Source: Glandiceps talaboti
Lineage: Eukaryota > Hemichordata > Enteropneusta > Spengelidae
Length of the DNA: 64,000 nt
Assembly: GCF_964340395.1 (NCBI RefSeq)
Contig: NC_135565.1
Span: 20,674,709 to 20,738,708 of the forward strand
Direction: 5' to 3'
Part shown: piece after piece, positions 1 through 10,954 of the stretch
How the letters are laid out: each line of letters opens with the position of its first letter
Numbering within the stretch: the first letter of the stretch is position 1
The notes under the pieces: model-generated
What the model was told of the DNA's origin: nothing
The model's database searches: none
Seen by the model: only the letters and a program-made list of their open reading frames with translations
Translations under genes and position numbers: made by a program

Positions 1-60
1 CTATCAACCAACTAACCAATGAACTAGTAAGTCAATCCTTCAGTCTGGCAATAAGTTAAT

Positions 61-81
61 CAATCAATCAATCAATCAATT

Positions 82-112
<31 letters not shown>
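61..112 (+). repeat. (AATC)n microsatellite
   Basis: Tetranucleotide AATC with one interruption, at the left edge of the window in glycogen synthase intron sequence. Confidence 0.95.
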
Positions 113-116
<4 letters not shown>

Positions 117-1404
117 TCAGCAGAATTATTTTATTATTTGAAGCTGTAAAGTTGAAAGTCAGAAATTCTCTTATTAACTACGTGACAGGGTACATAATTA
201 TCTGTAGTTCTGGGTGCATTCCATGTAGTCTATTCTCTATACTTGCTATAGGACATACATGATAGACTACCATAAAATTGGAATGCAGTATACATTTCTG
301 TACTGTTATCATAGACCCTACTGGTTTATGCTATTATGTACAGATGTTTGTCTTTCAATAAAGTCTATCTGTATCTGCAGAGTAAATAAAAAATTGAGCA
401 GTAATCCTGCAGGGCTATATTTCACACGTTGTACTTGTAGACATATCTATCTGTTTGACATATTACAAAGTTGTGTATAGTTATATTCAATGTTTTCTGT
501 ACACATTTTGCTTGCTCTGCACAACACATTAGTAAATATAGTATTTAGCATTCTGTATCAGGTGATACTAAGCAATAAAAAGCTGTCTTGCATACATATG
601 TTTAGAGCAATCTTAATTGTAGAATTTCCGCTTTCAAACAACAACTTGCAGTAATGGTGATTTCATTTGGCAATCTTTTAATACAGATGCGTCATAAATC
701 TTGAAGAGAAGCCGTCTCTTCTAATTAGTGATATAAATTATCATTCTTCTTTGCAGCAATAGAAGCCTCACTTTATCTTTGCCATCTTTCTAGCCTCCTT
801 ACAGGCTGGCATCTAATATCCACACTTGCAGTGTTAACCTTAAACATTTCATCTCATGTTACTGCAACCTCTTACAGGATGGACTTGGTTCTTGCAGCCT
901 TAGTATCATTTCATTCCATATTATACCAACCATTGCAGTCTTTAACATTAGCCATGAGAGTTGTAACAAAGGCTATTTTAGTAGTTTATTTGTTCAAGAG
1001 ATCTGGCTATGTGGACCAGTACACTGTACTTGTAAATTGACACTGTCGTATGATTTTACTATGTACATTTTCTTTTATCTGTAATATCTCTGTACCCAAC
1101 AACATCTTCAGAAGTTTCCATAACAGCTACATGGAGAGTACGGTAGTCTGTAAGTTACTCTGTGTTAGAGCGCCCTCATGCATTGGTATACCCCTTCATG
1201 TTGAGGACATAGTGACATGGCATATCTTATATTGAGAGCATCAAACAGAACCTTTCATTCACAGTGTTGTGCAGCTTGATAGCTGAGTGTCTAGGTTGGT
1301 AGCTTATTGGCTACCCAACCATTGTAGGGTGTTTGGATCAGGGCCTAGGATAGTCTGTAAGACATGACATTCATGCCATGCTATCAGCTATCACGCCAAA
1401 CCTG

Positions 1405-1757
1405 TAGAGTCTCTCACAGTCCTCGGAGCTTTGCATAAATAGCTAAAACTTGGGTTGTTTTGTATGTACCAATATCTACTGTATAATTGTACTCATATAC
1501 TAGTATCCCAGTATCCCTGTACTGTGCGTCCTCGTCACATAGGGCTAACCTTTTGTTGATGTGCTAGGTGAAGCTCGACGTCGCCTAACACATGTACATC
1601 AACAAAAGGTTAGCCCTGTGTAATCGATGAGGGTGCACAGTACAGGGACACTGGGATACTAGTATACGAGTACAGTTATGCAGTAGATATCGGTACATAC
1701 AAAACAACCCAAGTTTTAGCTATTTATGTGAAGCTCTGAGGACTGTGAGAGAGTCTA
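1405..1757. mobile_element. Foldback element, about 170-bp arms
   Basis: Left arm 1405-1575 and right arm 1582-1757 are near-perfect inverted copies meeting at GCTCGACGTCGCC. Landmarks: AGTCTCTCACAGTCCTC (left) against GAGGACTGTGAGAGAGTCT (right), and GGGCTAACCTTTTGTTGAT against its complement. No ORF. Probably a non-autonomous DNA transposon in a glycogen synthase intron. Confidence 0.85.
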
Positions 1758-2126
1758 ACAAAACCTGATATGGGTAAAAACCATGGCATATTTTACAGAC
1801 TAGACCAGGGATTATTCATTGCAGTTTTAAGAGTTTTGAATCTCATAGAATTAATATACACTACTTAGATAAGAATGGACATTAAAGTCTTAAACTCATT
1901 GTACTCACTGTTTCTGAAAAACCAGAGATGTTGTTGGTCACAGAATTTTAAGGAACGGGTAATCAGAAACTTCTAAGACGGCTTATGTTAAGACTCCTAA
2001 AAGGCACAGAATATTTCACACCTTACAGGATGTTAGACTGAATGTTGCCATGACAATTCAACACTGCTCAGTTTTACAGATTTTATGTCGTTATATATGT
2101 CTGATTCTGTTTTTCTTTACCGATAG

Positions 2127-5100
2127 TTTGATGTTGACAAGGAAGCAGGTGAGAGAGGTATTTACCATCGATACTGTATTGAGAGAGCTGCTGCTAATTG
2201 TGCTAATATCTTTACTACAGTGTCTGAAATCACAGCTTTTGAATGTGAACATCTGCTGAGAAGAAAACCAGGTGAGAAAATTAATGGAATTGTTATGATA
2301 CAGTGTACATATGCTGTCACAATGGGGCATTATACAAAAATAATTGGCCACTCGAGGGCACTATATACAATAACTCACTAGGGTGCTATTAGAGCAAATA
2401 ATTGGCTACCAGAAGGTTGTATAACTTAATTAAGATACACTTTGTCATGAGAGAGTGCTACCTTAGCAATCACTTACGTGCACTATATAACTGTTTTTGA
2501 AGACTTTATTAGTGTGTGTTGATAGAATAGAGAATAGGAAACTGGCAATTCAATAATTAGTATACGGTAATCCTAGAAACTTTCGTTACGAGTTCTTTTC
2601 ACTTATTTTGCTGGAAAACAGAAACTTGAAAATAAGTAGTGACTAAAATTGCCTTCTTGTATATAAAACACAGTATGTCAGACTTCGAAATGTGTAAACA
2701 TTAGACTGCAGGAACTAGTTGAAGACTGAAATCACGAAATTTTGTAGTGGCGAAAATACCTAGGTTTACAATATTTGGTCTCTCCTAACATTGCACATTT
2801 TAAACAGTTCCTGAATTAAATGTTAATTAGATGTTTGTAGGTGTATCTAATTAATTGTCAATGTTTACATACAATGACTTTATCAGCATTTGAAATGTAT
2901 GAATCAAACATAGAACCAAATTATTAACATTTCACTGTGTTGTTTTCAATATTTTACTTATGGTAATTTATGATTTTTTTATCCAATAGATATGATATTA
3001 CCCAATGGTTTGAATGTCATCAAATTCCAAGCTATCCATGAATTCCAGAACCTCCATGCCAAAGCTAAGGAAAAAATTAATGATTTCATCCGAGGACATT
3101 TTTATGGGTTAGTGACTTTTCAGAGATGATTTCATTCTGAGTGATAAAAGTTTATATGGTACTAAAGCTGGAAATCTACTACCTGACAGCATTGGTTGTT
3201 CATTCATTCATGCACTGAAATGTTTTACCATGGTATGGTATACCTTGGTTTATAACCCAGATGTATGAATGGGCATTGGTAGGATAGATACAATGTGAAG
3301 AATTCAATCCTAAGTACTAGTGTCAGTACTGCCATTGAATCCCAATAAACTCAGCTATATAAATGGAAACCTGGTAGGACAGATGTCATGTTGTGAAGGA
3401 TTTAATCATGTGAACTTAGCGACAGTACTGCCATTGTATCCCAGTCGACTCAGATGTATAAATTGGAACCTGGTAGGACAGAAATTATTATGCTAAGGAT
3501 TTAATCATGTGCACAAAATGTCAGTACGGACTGCATACTCTGTAGGGAGTTGAGGAAATATAAATGGTTGTGTTGTTATAGGTCTGTACCAATAGAAATA
3601 GTATATAATACTATAATCATAACACTTATTTTGGACAGTGCTACGAAAATGTGTCTTAAATTTGTTAAAATTGTTTTTACTATTTGCATTGACAGGCATT
3701 ATGATTTTAATTTGGACAAGACATTGTATTTCTTTATCGCTGGACGTTACGAATTCTCAAATAAAGGAGCAGATCTGTTTATAGAATCATTGGCCAGACT
3801 TAACCATTATATGAAGGTAAGTGATGTAAAAACATACCATGTAAAGAATAGAATAATTGTAAGATTGATTTACTGTTTACCAAATTTACACTTTTCCTTA
3901 ATTTGAAAACTAAATCAAACTACAGTCTAATCCTGTACTTAATGGAGTCCAGTACTCTCTCCATGGTTGTATTTATACATGAGACAGAAGTTGATTACAG
4001 GAGTTCCAAAGAATAGAATAATTGATTTACTGTTTACCAATTTATACTTTTCCTTAATTTGAAAACTAAATCAGACTACAGTATAATATAATTAATGGAG
4101 TCCAGTACTCTCTCCATGGTTGTATTTATACATGAGACAGAAGTTGATTACAGGAGTTGCTCTATGCCAAGCTACAATAAACAGTGATGTCACAGTGGTG
4201 ACGTTCCTCATATTCCCAGCAAGGACCAATAGTTTTAATGTAAGGACATCTACCGACCTTTGAACTCTCAGTGACCTTTTGACCCTGTTTGACCAACTTT
4301 GTTTACAGTCATGTAACAGTGATGTTACAGTGGTGGCGTTCCTCATATTCCCAGCCAGGACCAATAGTTTTAACATAGATTCCTTGAAAGGACATCTACT
4401 GACCTTTGAACTCTCAGTAACCTTTGACCCTGGGTTTTTTTTTTTTTTTTTTTTTTTAAATTTCATGTTTTTTTGGCATTCTTAAAATGAAAAGTAAAAA
4501 TCAACGTTTGTTTACAGTCATGTAACAGTGATGTTACAGTGGTGGCGTTCCTCATATTCCCAGCCAGGACCAATAGTTTTAATGTAGATTCCTTGAAAGG
4601 ACAAGCTGTATCCAAACAACTGAAAGAAACTGTTGCAGACATCCAAAAGAAGATAGGAACCCGAATGTTTGAAGCAGCACTAGCGTAAGTTTTCATCTTG
4701 GTTTTAGTTCAACTTTTCAATGCTGTCATTTTGAAAAGTCCCCCATGGAAATCTTGATATTCCCAAAATTTTAATGACACCAGATTTTTTGTGTTTGATA
4801 TTTCTTGAAAAGTATCGTACATTTTTCAGATTTTTGCAGAAGTAAAATGTACCATATTTTTATATCTATAAGAGTATGATGTTTTCAATTCTCAGTACCT
4901 GTAGTAGTATTTTACCTCATGCTAGGGGGTCAAAATAGAACAAGAAGGTAGACTTATTCTCAGTACCTGTAGTAGTATTTTACCTCATGCTAGGGGGTCA
5001 AAATAGAACAAGAAGGTTGACTTATTCTCAGTACCTGCAGTAACATTCTACCTCATGCTAGGTGGTCAAAATAGAACAAAAAGGTTGACTTATTCTCAGT

Positions 5101-8100
5101 ACCTGTAATAGTATTTTACCTTATACTAGCGGGTCAAAATAGAACAAGAAGGTTGACTTATTCTCAGTACCTGCAATAGTATTTTACCTTATACTAGCGG
5201 GTCAAAATAGAACAAGAAGGTTGACTTATTCTCAGTACCTGCAATAGTATTTTACCTTATACTAGCGGGTCAAAATAGAACAAGAAGGTTGACTTATTCT
5301 CAGTACCTGCAATAGTATTTTACCTTATACTAGCGGGTCAAAATAGAACAAGAAGGATGACTTATTCTCAGTACCTGCAATAGTATTTTACCATATACTA
5401 GCGGGTCAAAATAGAACAAGAAGGTTGACTTATTCTCAGTACCTGCAATAGTATTTTACCTCATGCTAGGGGGTCAAAATAGAACAAGAAGGTCAACTTA
5501 TTTTTCGCATGTGCCTATAGTAAATGTATGTGAAGCACGTGGAGCAGAAGTTATGGTGTCAAGGAAGAATGTTCGTTATTTTTATGATGCACCTAGGCAG
5601 TAATATTTTATTTCAGGTACCGACAATTGCAGTATTCCCATGTGTTTCATTGCCAGACTACTGAACTATGTTAGATTAGAAAAAATATGTTTCTTTAATG
5701 TGTTTTATTGTATTAGTGGTAAACTACCTGATGGGAAAGAGATGTTGAGATCTGAAGATATTGTTAAACTGAAAAGATGTATATATGCAACGCAGGTATG
5801 ATATATATCATTTTGTATATATGTCTGGATAGACTCTACATATATATATCTGTATAGACACTTACCTACATGTCTATGTCTGGATAGACACTACATGTGT
5901 ATAAGTTGTAAGGGAATCATAGATACTTTTAATCTTGTTTACATAGATGATGTTTACTTTACCTGTACTATAACCATGGAAAGAAAAAAAAGCTATCTAA
6001 ATTTTGGCTGAGGAGTTAGACTAACATCAATCTCTTGGGAGATTTTCTGTCTCATAATCTTCAAATGTTTTGAATTTGTTATTCATTTCAAATTTTGTGA
6101 AGGAAAATGTGGTCAACATTTTTTTTAAAATTTGCCCCAGTTACTAGCAGTCTCTCAAGAGGTATGGCTATTATGAGTGTAATTTTTGCCTTACTGCTCG
6201 CAATCACTCACTCAGGTCGCTATTTCATACAACTGTATTTAAAAGAAAATTCACATAAAGAGTGAAAAAAAGGCCAGAGACTTGAGCAAGTCCATAAAGG
6301 AGTTACAACCTGCTTAACTGAGAAGTATGAATCTAGTAACACTCATTTGATAAGGCAAACATTTGTGAGAGGAAACTACAGCTATAAATAGTCTTGGAAT
6401 CATTAATTTATTTTGTACTAATTGATTCCATTCCAAATCCCCAACCTTTAAAATGAAAGGAAAAAAGAAAAATCTACACATTTTCCATGATTCATTCAAA
6501 TTGTTATGAGACCATCACTAAATTATTAAGACTCAGAATTGAACATCATATATATAATGCAGAGAAAAATCAACAATCTTCGCTGAGTCATGGATTCTGT
6601 CTTTGAGTTTAAAGTATTTGAAATTACTGTTTGATGTGATGGAAATTCATAGTATTAGTCAACACTACTTAGTTGTCAATGTTTTCAAACAATTAACGTA
6701 GAAACTTTAAATTACTATCTGTGTTCATTTCAGTCAGCTGCACTTGGACATTGGCCTGATTTGGAGGCAGGTATTGTTCTCACTGCTGAATGATTTCCAT
6801 ATCGTTGTCAAATGATTTCTTAGCTGTAATATTGAATAATGTCATGTTCATTATTTGTTGTTTCTTTCACAGAGACCTAATCTACCACCAGTGTGTACTC
6901 ATAATGTAGTTGATGACAGCCATGATCCTGTACTCAATCACATTAGACGTGTACAACTCTTCAACAACAGACATGATAGGGTCAAGGTAGGTCATGGACA
7001 CTTGGTGGCCGCTGTCTCACCAACAGATTTAGCATTTCAAGTTTGAAAATATCCATCCACAGAACACATAGAGTTCATTTATACAATACCATTATGTTGA
7101 ACATAGAGTCATACATACATTTAATGGTTGGTGGTGTTATTGCAGAATAGACTTACAGGGGGACACCACTCCAGGTAGCAGACATTTTCATCGAACTATA
7201 GGTTTTGGAGTCATTTTATGATTTTACATGACATCATGACTCCTGAGTGCTTATTCCCTTCAGTGTAAAACATCTCTCATGAATATACATTGTTCACCCA
7301 TGAATATATTATTTCTGCTGACTCCCATGATGCAATAGTCCATAGCAAAGATGTTCTATAAGACACAAGACCAACTTAATGTTTCTCTGAAATTACAAGT
7401 AATTGTAGGTGATGTAAAATCATGAAATGACTCTCCAGAATCCATTCTTTATCAAATCAGTTTAACACAGTATTTGTTTCACCTGTAGGTTGTTTTCCAT
7501 CCTGAATTCCTGTCATCAACCAATCCACTGTTTGCGTGTGATTATGAGGAATTTGTCAGAGGTTGTCATCTTGGGGTCTTTCCTTCATACTATGAACCAT
7601 GGGGATATACACCAGGTGAGATTCAATATATGTCTTCATTCAGCCAATGGAAATATGAGTGACATAGGGAGTCTTGTCACTACAAGTCAAACCTGCGTAA
7701 TGACACAGCCCTCCTGTAAATCGTTGTTTCTGGTTGAATGAGGATATGATTATGGTTATACTTGTGTCAGCTTAATTCAAGAAAAAATGGTGAAAGTTTT
7801 AGCAATTTTGAGCACTTTACTCACATTTTGAACACCATGTAGAACCAATCACATAGACTTGCCTTGTCATTACATAGAAGAACCAGAACATAAATGCTGT
7901 ATTTTCTGTCCAAATATGTGCAACTTAGCCTGCACATCATGTGACACGATATAAATATTTTAAAGTCCAATGTTTGAATCCCACATTTTAGCATCAGAGT
8001 TATCTTATGAGTAGAGTTATACTAATTTGATATCATTCTCGTGTTCTGGACAAATTTTCTATGGCTCTGCACGATACAACTTTTCTCTCCCAAATATTTC

Positions 8101-10607
8101 TCCTAATCTGACATGTTTTTAAAGGCCTAGTTTTGATTAGGATTAAAATCTAAGTGTAACAACTGTTTGATTGGCAGAGATAAAGAAAAGTTGATTTAGA
8201 GTAATAGAGTGATCCCATGTAATCCTTATTAAGATAACACGAATGAGATGACCTAGGATTGAAACATGGGCCTTTAATGTTTTACTTTGTTTCTATCTTT
8301 GACAGCGGAATGTACTGTAATGGGTATACCAAGTGTAACTACCAACTTGTCAGGATTTGGTTGTTTTATATCCCAGCATGTAGCGGACCCTACCTCTTAT
8401 GGTATCTATATAGTAGATAGACGAAGTAAAGGTCTTGAAGAGTCTGTCCAACAACTTGCACAGGTAATGTATCACCCTTTAACCTTATCACCACCAATTC
8501 TCACCATGCTATTGCAGGAATGCAAAGTTCATTCACCTACCTCGCTGTTAAACCACTTAACACCACAGAAGTGATAGAGTATGTTTGTTTGTTGTTTCAG
8601 TATACTTTGATATCACATGACATGTTTGTTGTTTCAGTAAACATTTGATATCACATGACGTGGTGTATGTTTGTTTGTTGTTTCAGTATATGTTTGATTT
8701 CACACGACTGACTGTTTGTTTGTTTGTTTGTTGTTTCAGTATATGTTTGATTTCACACGACAGATGGTGTATGTTTGTTTGTTTGTTGTTTCAGTATATG
8801 TTTGATTTCACACGACTGATGGTGTATGTTTGTTTGTTTGTTGTTTCAGTATATGTTTGATTTCACACGACTGACAAGAAGGCAACGTATCATACAAAGG
8901 AATCGTACTGAGCGTCTCAGTGACTTGCTTGATTGGAAGAGTCTTGGCTTGGTAAGACCCTCCTTAATTATTCTGTCATACTGTTACATGCTAATTGTTA
9001 TACTAATTTGATTAAGGAGAGTATAATCAAATTAAGAACAGAGTGTGAAATTATGAGATATGAGGACAAAATTTAAACTTATTTGCAATATTATGTTATA
9101 GGATAGATTTTATGGCTTGGCCTCTAGGAGTACTGTTTACAGAAATTCCATAACCTTTATCAATGTAGGGCTCCTAAGACTTCAAGGCAACACATGTTGC
9201 AACACATATTCTATGTTGTTATCACTGTATTTATTTTATTAGTGACTACCAGTAATTAAAACCTCCATAACCTTTACCAATGTAGGGCTCCTAAGACTTC
9301 AAGGCAACACATGTTGCAACACATATTCTATGTTGTTATCACTGTATTTTTTTTATTAGTGACTACCAGAAATCAAAATCTCCATAACCTTTACTGGAGT
9401 AGAAAACACATGTATCCATGTTGTATATGCCATATTGTTTTATTAGTAGTAATCAAAACATGTCAATCAGTCAATCCTGTAATGGTCTTTTGCAAAGAGT
9501 TCATTTACATATATTTTGTTCATGGTTTTGTTCATTGCCACATAACCACTGGTCATAACCAAATCCTAACCCTCACTATCAAGCCTTCTCTTTGATCAGG
9601 TTGTATTTAGATTGTTTCAGAAATAAATTTATCATAAATTTCATTTCATAATTCAAGTTGTTTATTTGCAAAGAGTATATATTGTTGATCCATAAATGTC
9701 ATTTCATAATTTGTTTATTTCAGTATTATCGTAAAGCTCGTCAGATGGCACTACAAAAGACACATCCAGATCTAGTTGACAGTCGGCATGACAACCCAAC
9801 AACGGTATGTATCATTCATATTTTATTTTAAAGATGACAGACACATATATGTTTAGATTGTAAGATACTGGGCTTATTTTTCTTTTTAATTTTTGTCCTG
9901 GAAATTGCTGCCAGCGATTTTCTTTTTATGCAGACACACATATAAATATAAAATCAAACATTTCTATAGAAATCCATTCATGTGTGGGACTACATAACAG
10001 GGTTATATTGCACACTCTATATCACATTATGTGGAACTGTCAAGGCAAGTCAGTCTACAGGCTATCCCAGAGTCACCCAGGCAAACATAGCACCTGTTGG
10101 CTCCATGTGAGTAATTGTCTCTGACTGTTCGAGTCATTACTCCAGGAGTCCCCACAAATTTACACTTGTCTTCTGAGTGAGACACGGCTGAGTGATACAG
10201 TCTACCCATCGAGTCTATAGAACATTCACCCTGGGTTTGTGAGTGAGACACGGCTGAGTGATGCAAGCCTACTCATTGAGTCTGTAGAAACTACACTCTG
10301 GGTTTGGGTCGGTCACAGAAAAATCCCCTGTCTCCAGGAGGATTTGAAACCAATACCTCCCAACTGCTAATCCTGAGCTCTGAGCTCTCTAACCACAGGA
10401 ATCCAATGGAAGCTACTGTGTTATGAATCATGCAATAGCCTTGATTTGATTTGTTTTCCATGATTGTATTCTCAAATTTAGATGTACATGATGCCAAGAC
10501 CAGCATCGGTGCCGGCATCACCAACAAGCTCCAGATCCTCCACACCACCACCGACCGATGACGATGACGATGACGACAGTGACTCTGACGGGGGGAGAAA
10601 AGAGTGA
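2127..10607 (+). CDS. GYS: Glycogen synthase, C-terminal two-thirds (11 exons, 5' end outside window)
   Basis: Exons: 2127-2271, 2990-3107, 3696-3816, 4518-4684, 5717-5795, 6873-6986, 7489-7615, 8306-8463, 8850-8951, 9724-9804, 10482-10607 (stop TGA). All join in frame with GT-AG introns and give 445 residues. The family transfers glucose from UDP-glucose to growing glycogen in the cytosol (GT3, animal type). The first exon reads [10 protein letters not shown], and 'PNGLNV' and '[12 protein letters not shown]' follow. The catalytic E-x7-E pair is present as EPWGYTPAE across the 7615/8306 junction. The arginine cluster that senses glucose-6-phosphate is intact ([20 protein letters not shown]). 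The tail has RPASVPASP followed by an acidic run, the regulatory phosphorylation region. The tail is shorter than vertebrate muscle GYS1 and ends DSDGGRKE. About 230 N-terminal residues are missing from the window; no earlier exon was found in 1-2126. The identification is secure; the exon ends come from reading frame and splice consensus. Confidence 0.96.
3844..4165 (+). repeat. 165-bp tandem duplication
   Basis: Two copies (about 3844-4008 and 4010-4165) share AAAGAATAGAATAATTG, TAATGGAGTCCAGTACTCTC and ACAGAAGTTGATTACAGGAG. It lies directly upstream of the exon 4 relics. Confidence 0.85.
4180..4393 (+). pseudogene. Two partial duplicates of glycogen synthase exon 4
   Basis: Copy 1 (about 4180-4241) and copy 2 (about 4309-4393) repeat the 5' part of the true exon 4518-4684, coding [18 protein letters not shown]. 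Copy 2 keeps the acceptor GTTTACAG; both lack a donor and lose the exon's second half. Both are followed by a shared TGACCTTTGAACTCTCAG tail. Copy 2 is followed by a 23-base T run. The third copy is the only one that splices in frame to the next exon. Confidence 0.85.
4889..5617 (+). mobile_element. Dispersed element with 68-bp internal minisatellite (9 copies)
   Basis: About nine copies of a 68-base unit (CTCAGTACCTG...CTAGNGGGTCAAAATAGAAC...GACTTATT) run from 4889 to 5503. A unique tail follows to 5617, including GATGCACCTAGGCAGTAAT. The same unit and tail recur in the CYB5R gene at 24283-24514. It lies in the glycogen synthase intron after exon 4. No coding capacity. Confidence 0.75.
8583..8849 (+). 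repeat. Tandem splice-acceptor/exon-start duplicates before glycogen synthase exon 9
   Basis: The unit TTTGTTTGTTGTTTCAG plus TATATGTTTGATTTCACACG recurs about every 55 bases. Acceptor AGs end at about 8600, 8637, 8686, 8739, 8794 and 8849. Only the last opens a frame to the exon 8850-8951; the others are out of frame or meet a stop. The older left copies are more diverged. Confidence 0.9.
9148..9400 (+). repeat. 117-bp tandem repeat, 2.2 copies
   Basis: CCATAACCTTTA recurs at 9148, 9265 and 9382, with CAACACATGTTGCAACACAT in each full copy. Glycogen synthase intron 9. Confidence 0.85.
10025..10405 (-). mobile_element. tRNA-derived SINE-like element
   Basis: On the minus strand from about 10405, TGTGGTTAGAGAGCTCAG (A-box-like) is followed by GGTTTCAAATCC (B-box-like) about 40 bases later, then a non-tRNA body. 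The body contains a repeated ACTCAGCCGTGTCTCACTCA (near 10185 and 10250). It sits in the last glycogen synthase intron. It is not a functional tRNA gene: no cloverleaf can be drawn. Confidence 0.5.
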
Positions 10608-10770
10608 AAACAGAAGGAAAGCAATCCACAAGAGATGGGTGAAAGAATTTCAGAAGATGCTCTCCCTAGCTGTAGTATTTTGTATAAATTATAGCTCCAT
10701 ATTATATATGTGTTTACTTGTTCAGTACAACTGAGGTCAAATGTCATATACATTAACCATTGAACTGACT

Positions 10771-10954
10771 AGGTCAAAGGTCACAGTGTCCTTCTGAAGC
10801 GTAAACAAAGGTCATATTTATTGACCTCAGAATTGACCAGGTCAAAGGTTACATTTTATCCATGGATTGATCTTAAGCTGGTGGAGGGTTTGCACATAAT
10901 GAATTCAAGTCTATGGTTATAAATTGACCTCTGACCTGATAAGGTCAAAGATTA
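10771..10954 (+). promoter_or_regulatory. Three DR1-like nuclear-receptor half-site pairs
   Basis: AGGTCAAAGGTCA (10771-10783) is a perfect DR1. AGGTCAAAGGTTA (10839-10851) and AGGTCAAAGATTA (10942-10954) follow. All lie just past the glycogen synthase stop, probably in the 3'UTR. Binding is not shown by sequence alone. Confidence 0.4.

Larger units (their letters stand above)
1..2126 (+). other. Intronic sequence of glycogen synthase upstream of first visible exon
   Basis: I found no exon matching the missing N-terminal half. The stretch holds an (AATC)n tract and the 1405-1757 foldback; the rest is unremarkable AT-rich DNA. Confidence 0.6.

Noticed and set aside
4889-5503. CRISPR-like regularly spaced repeats
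   Set aside because: Units are contiguous with no unique spacers and lie in an animal intron, so this is a minisatellite.
6731-6771. Possible extra glycogen synthase exon (TTTCAG|...GGCAG|GTATT)
   Set aside because: It is 37 bases long, so it would shift the frame, and the flanking exons already join perfectly in phase 0 with the family sequence.
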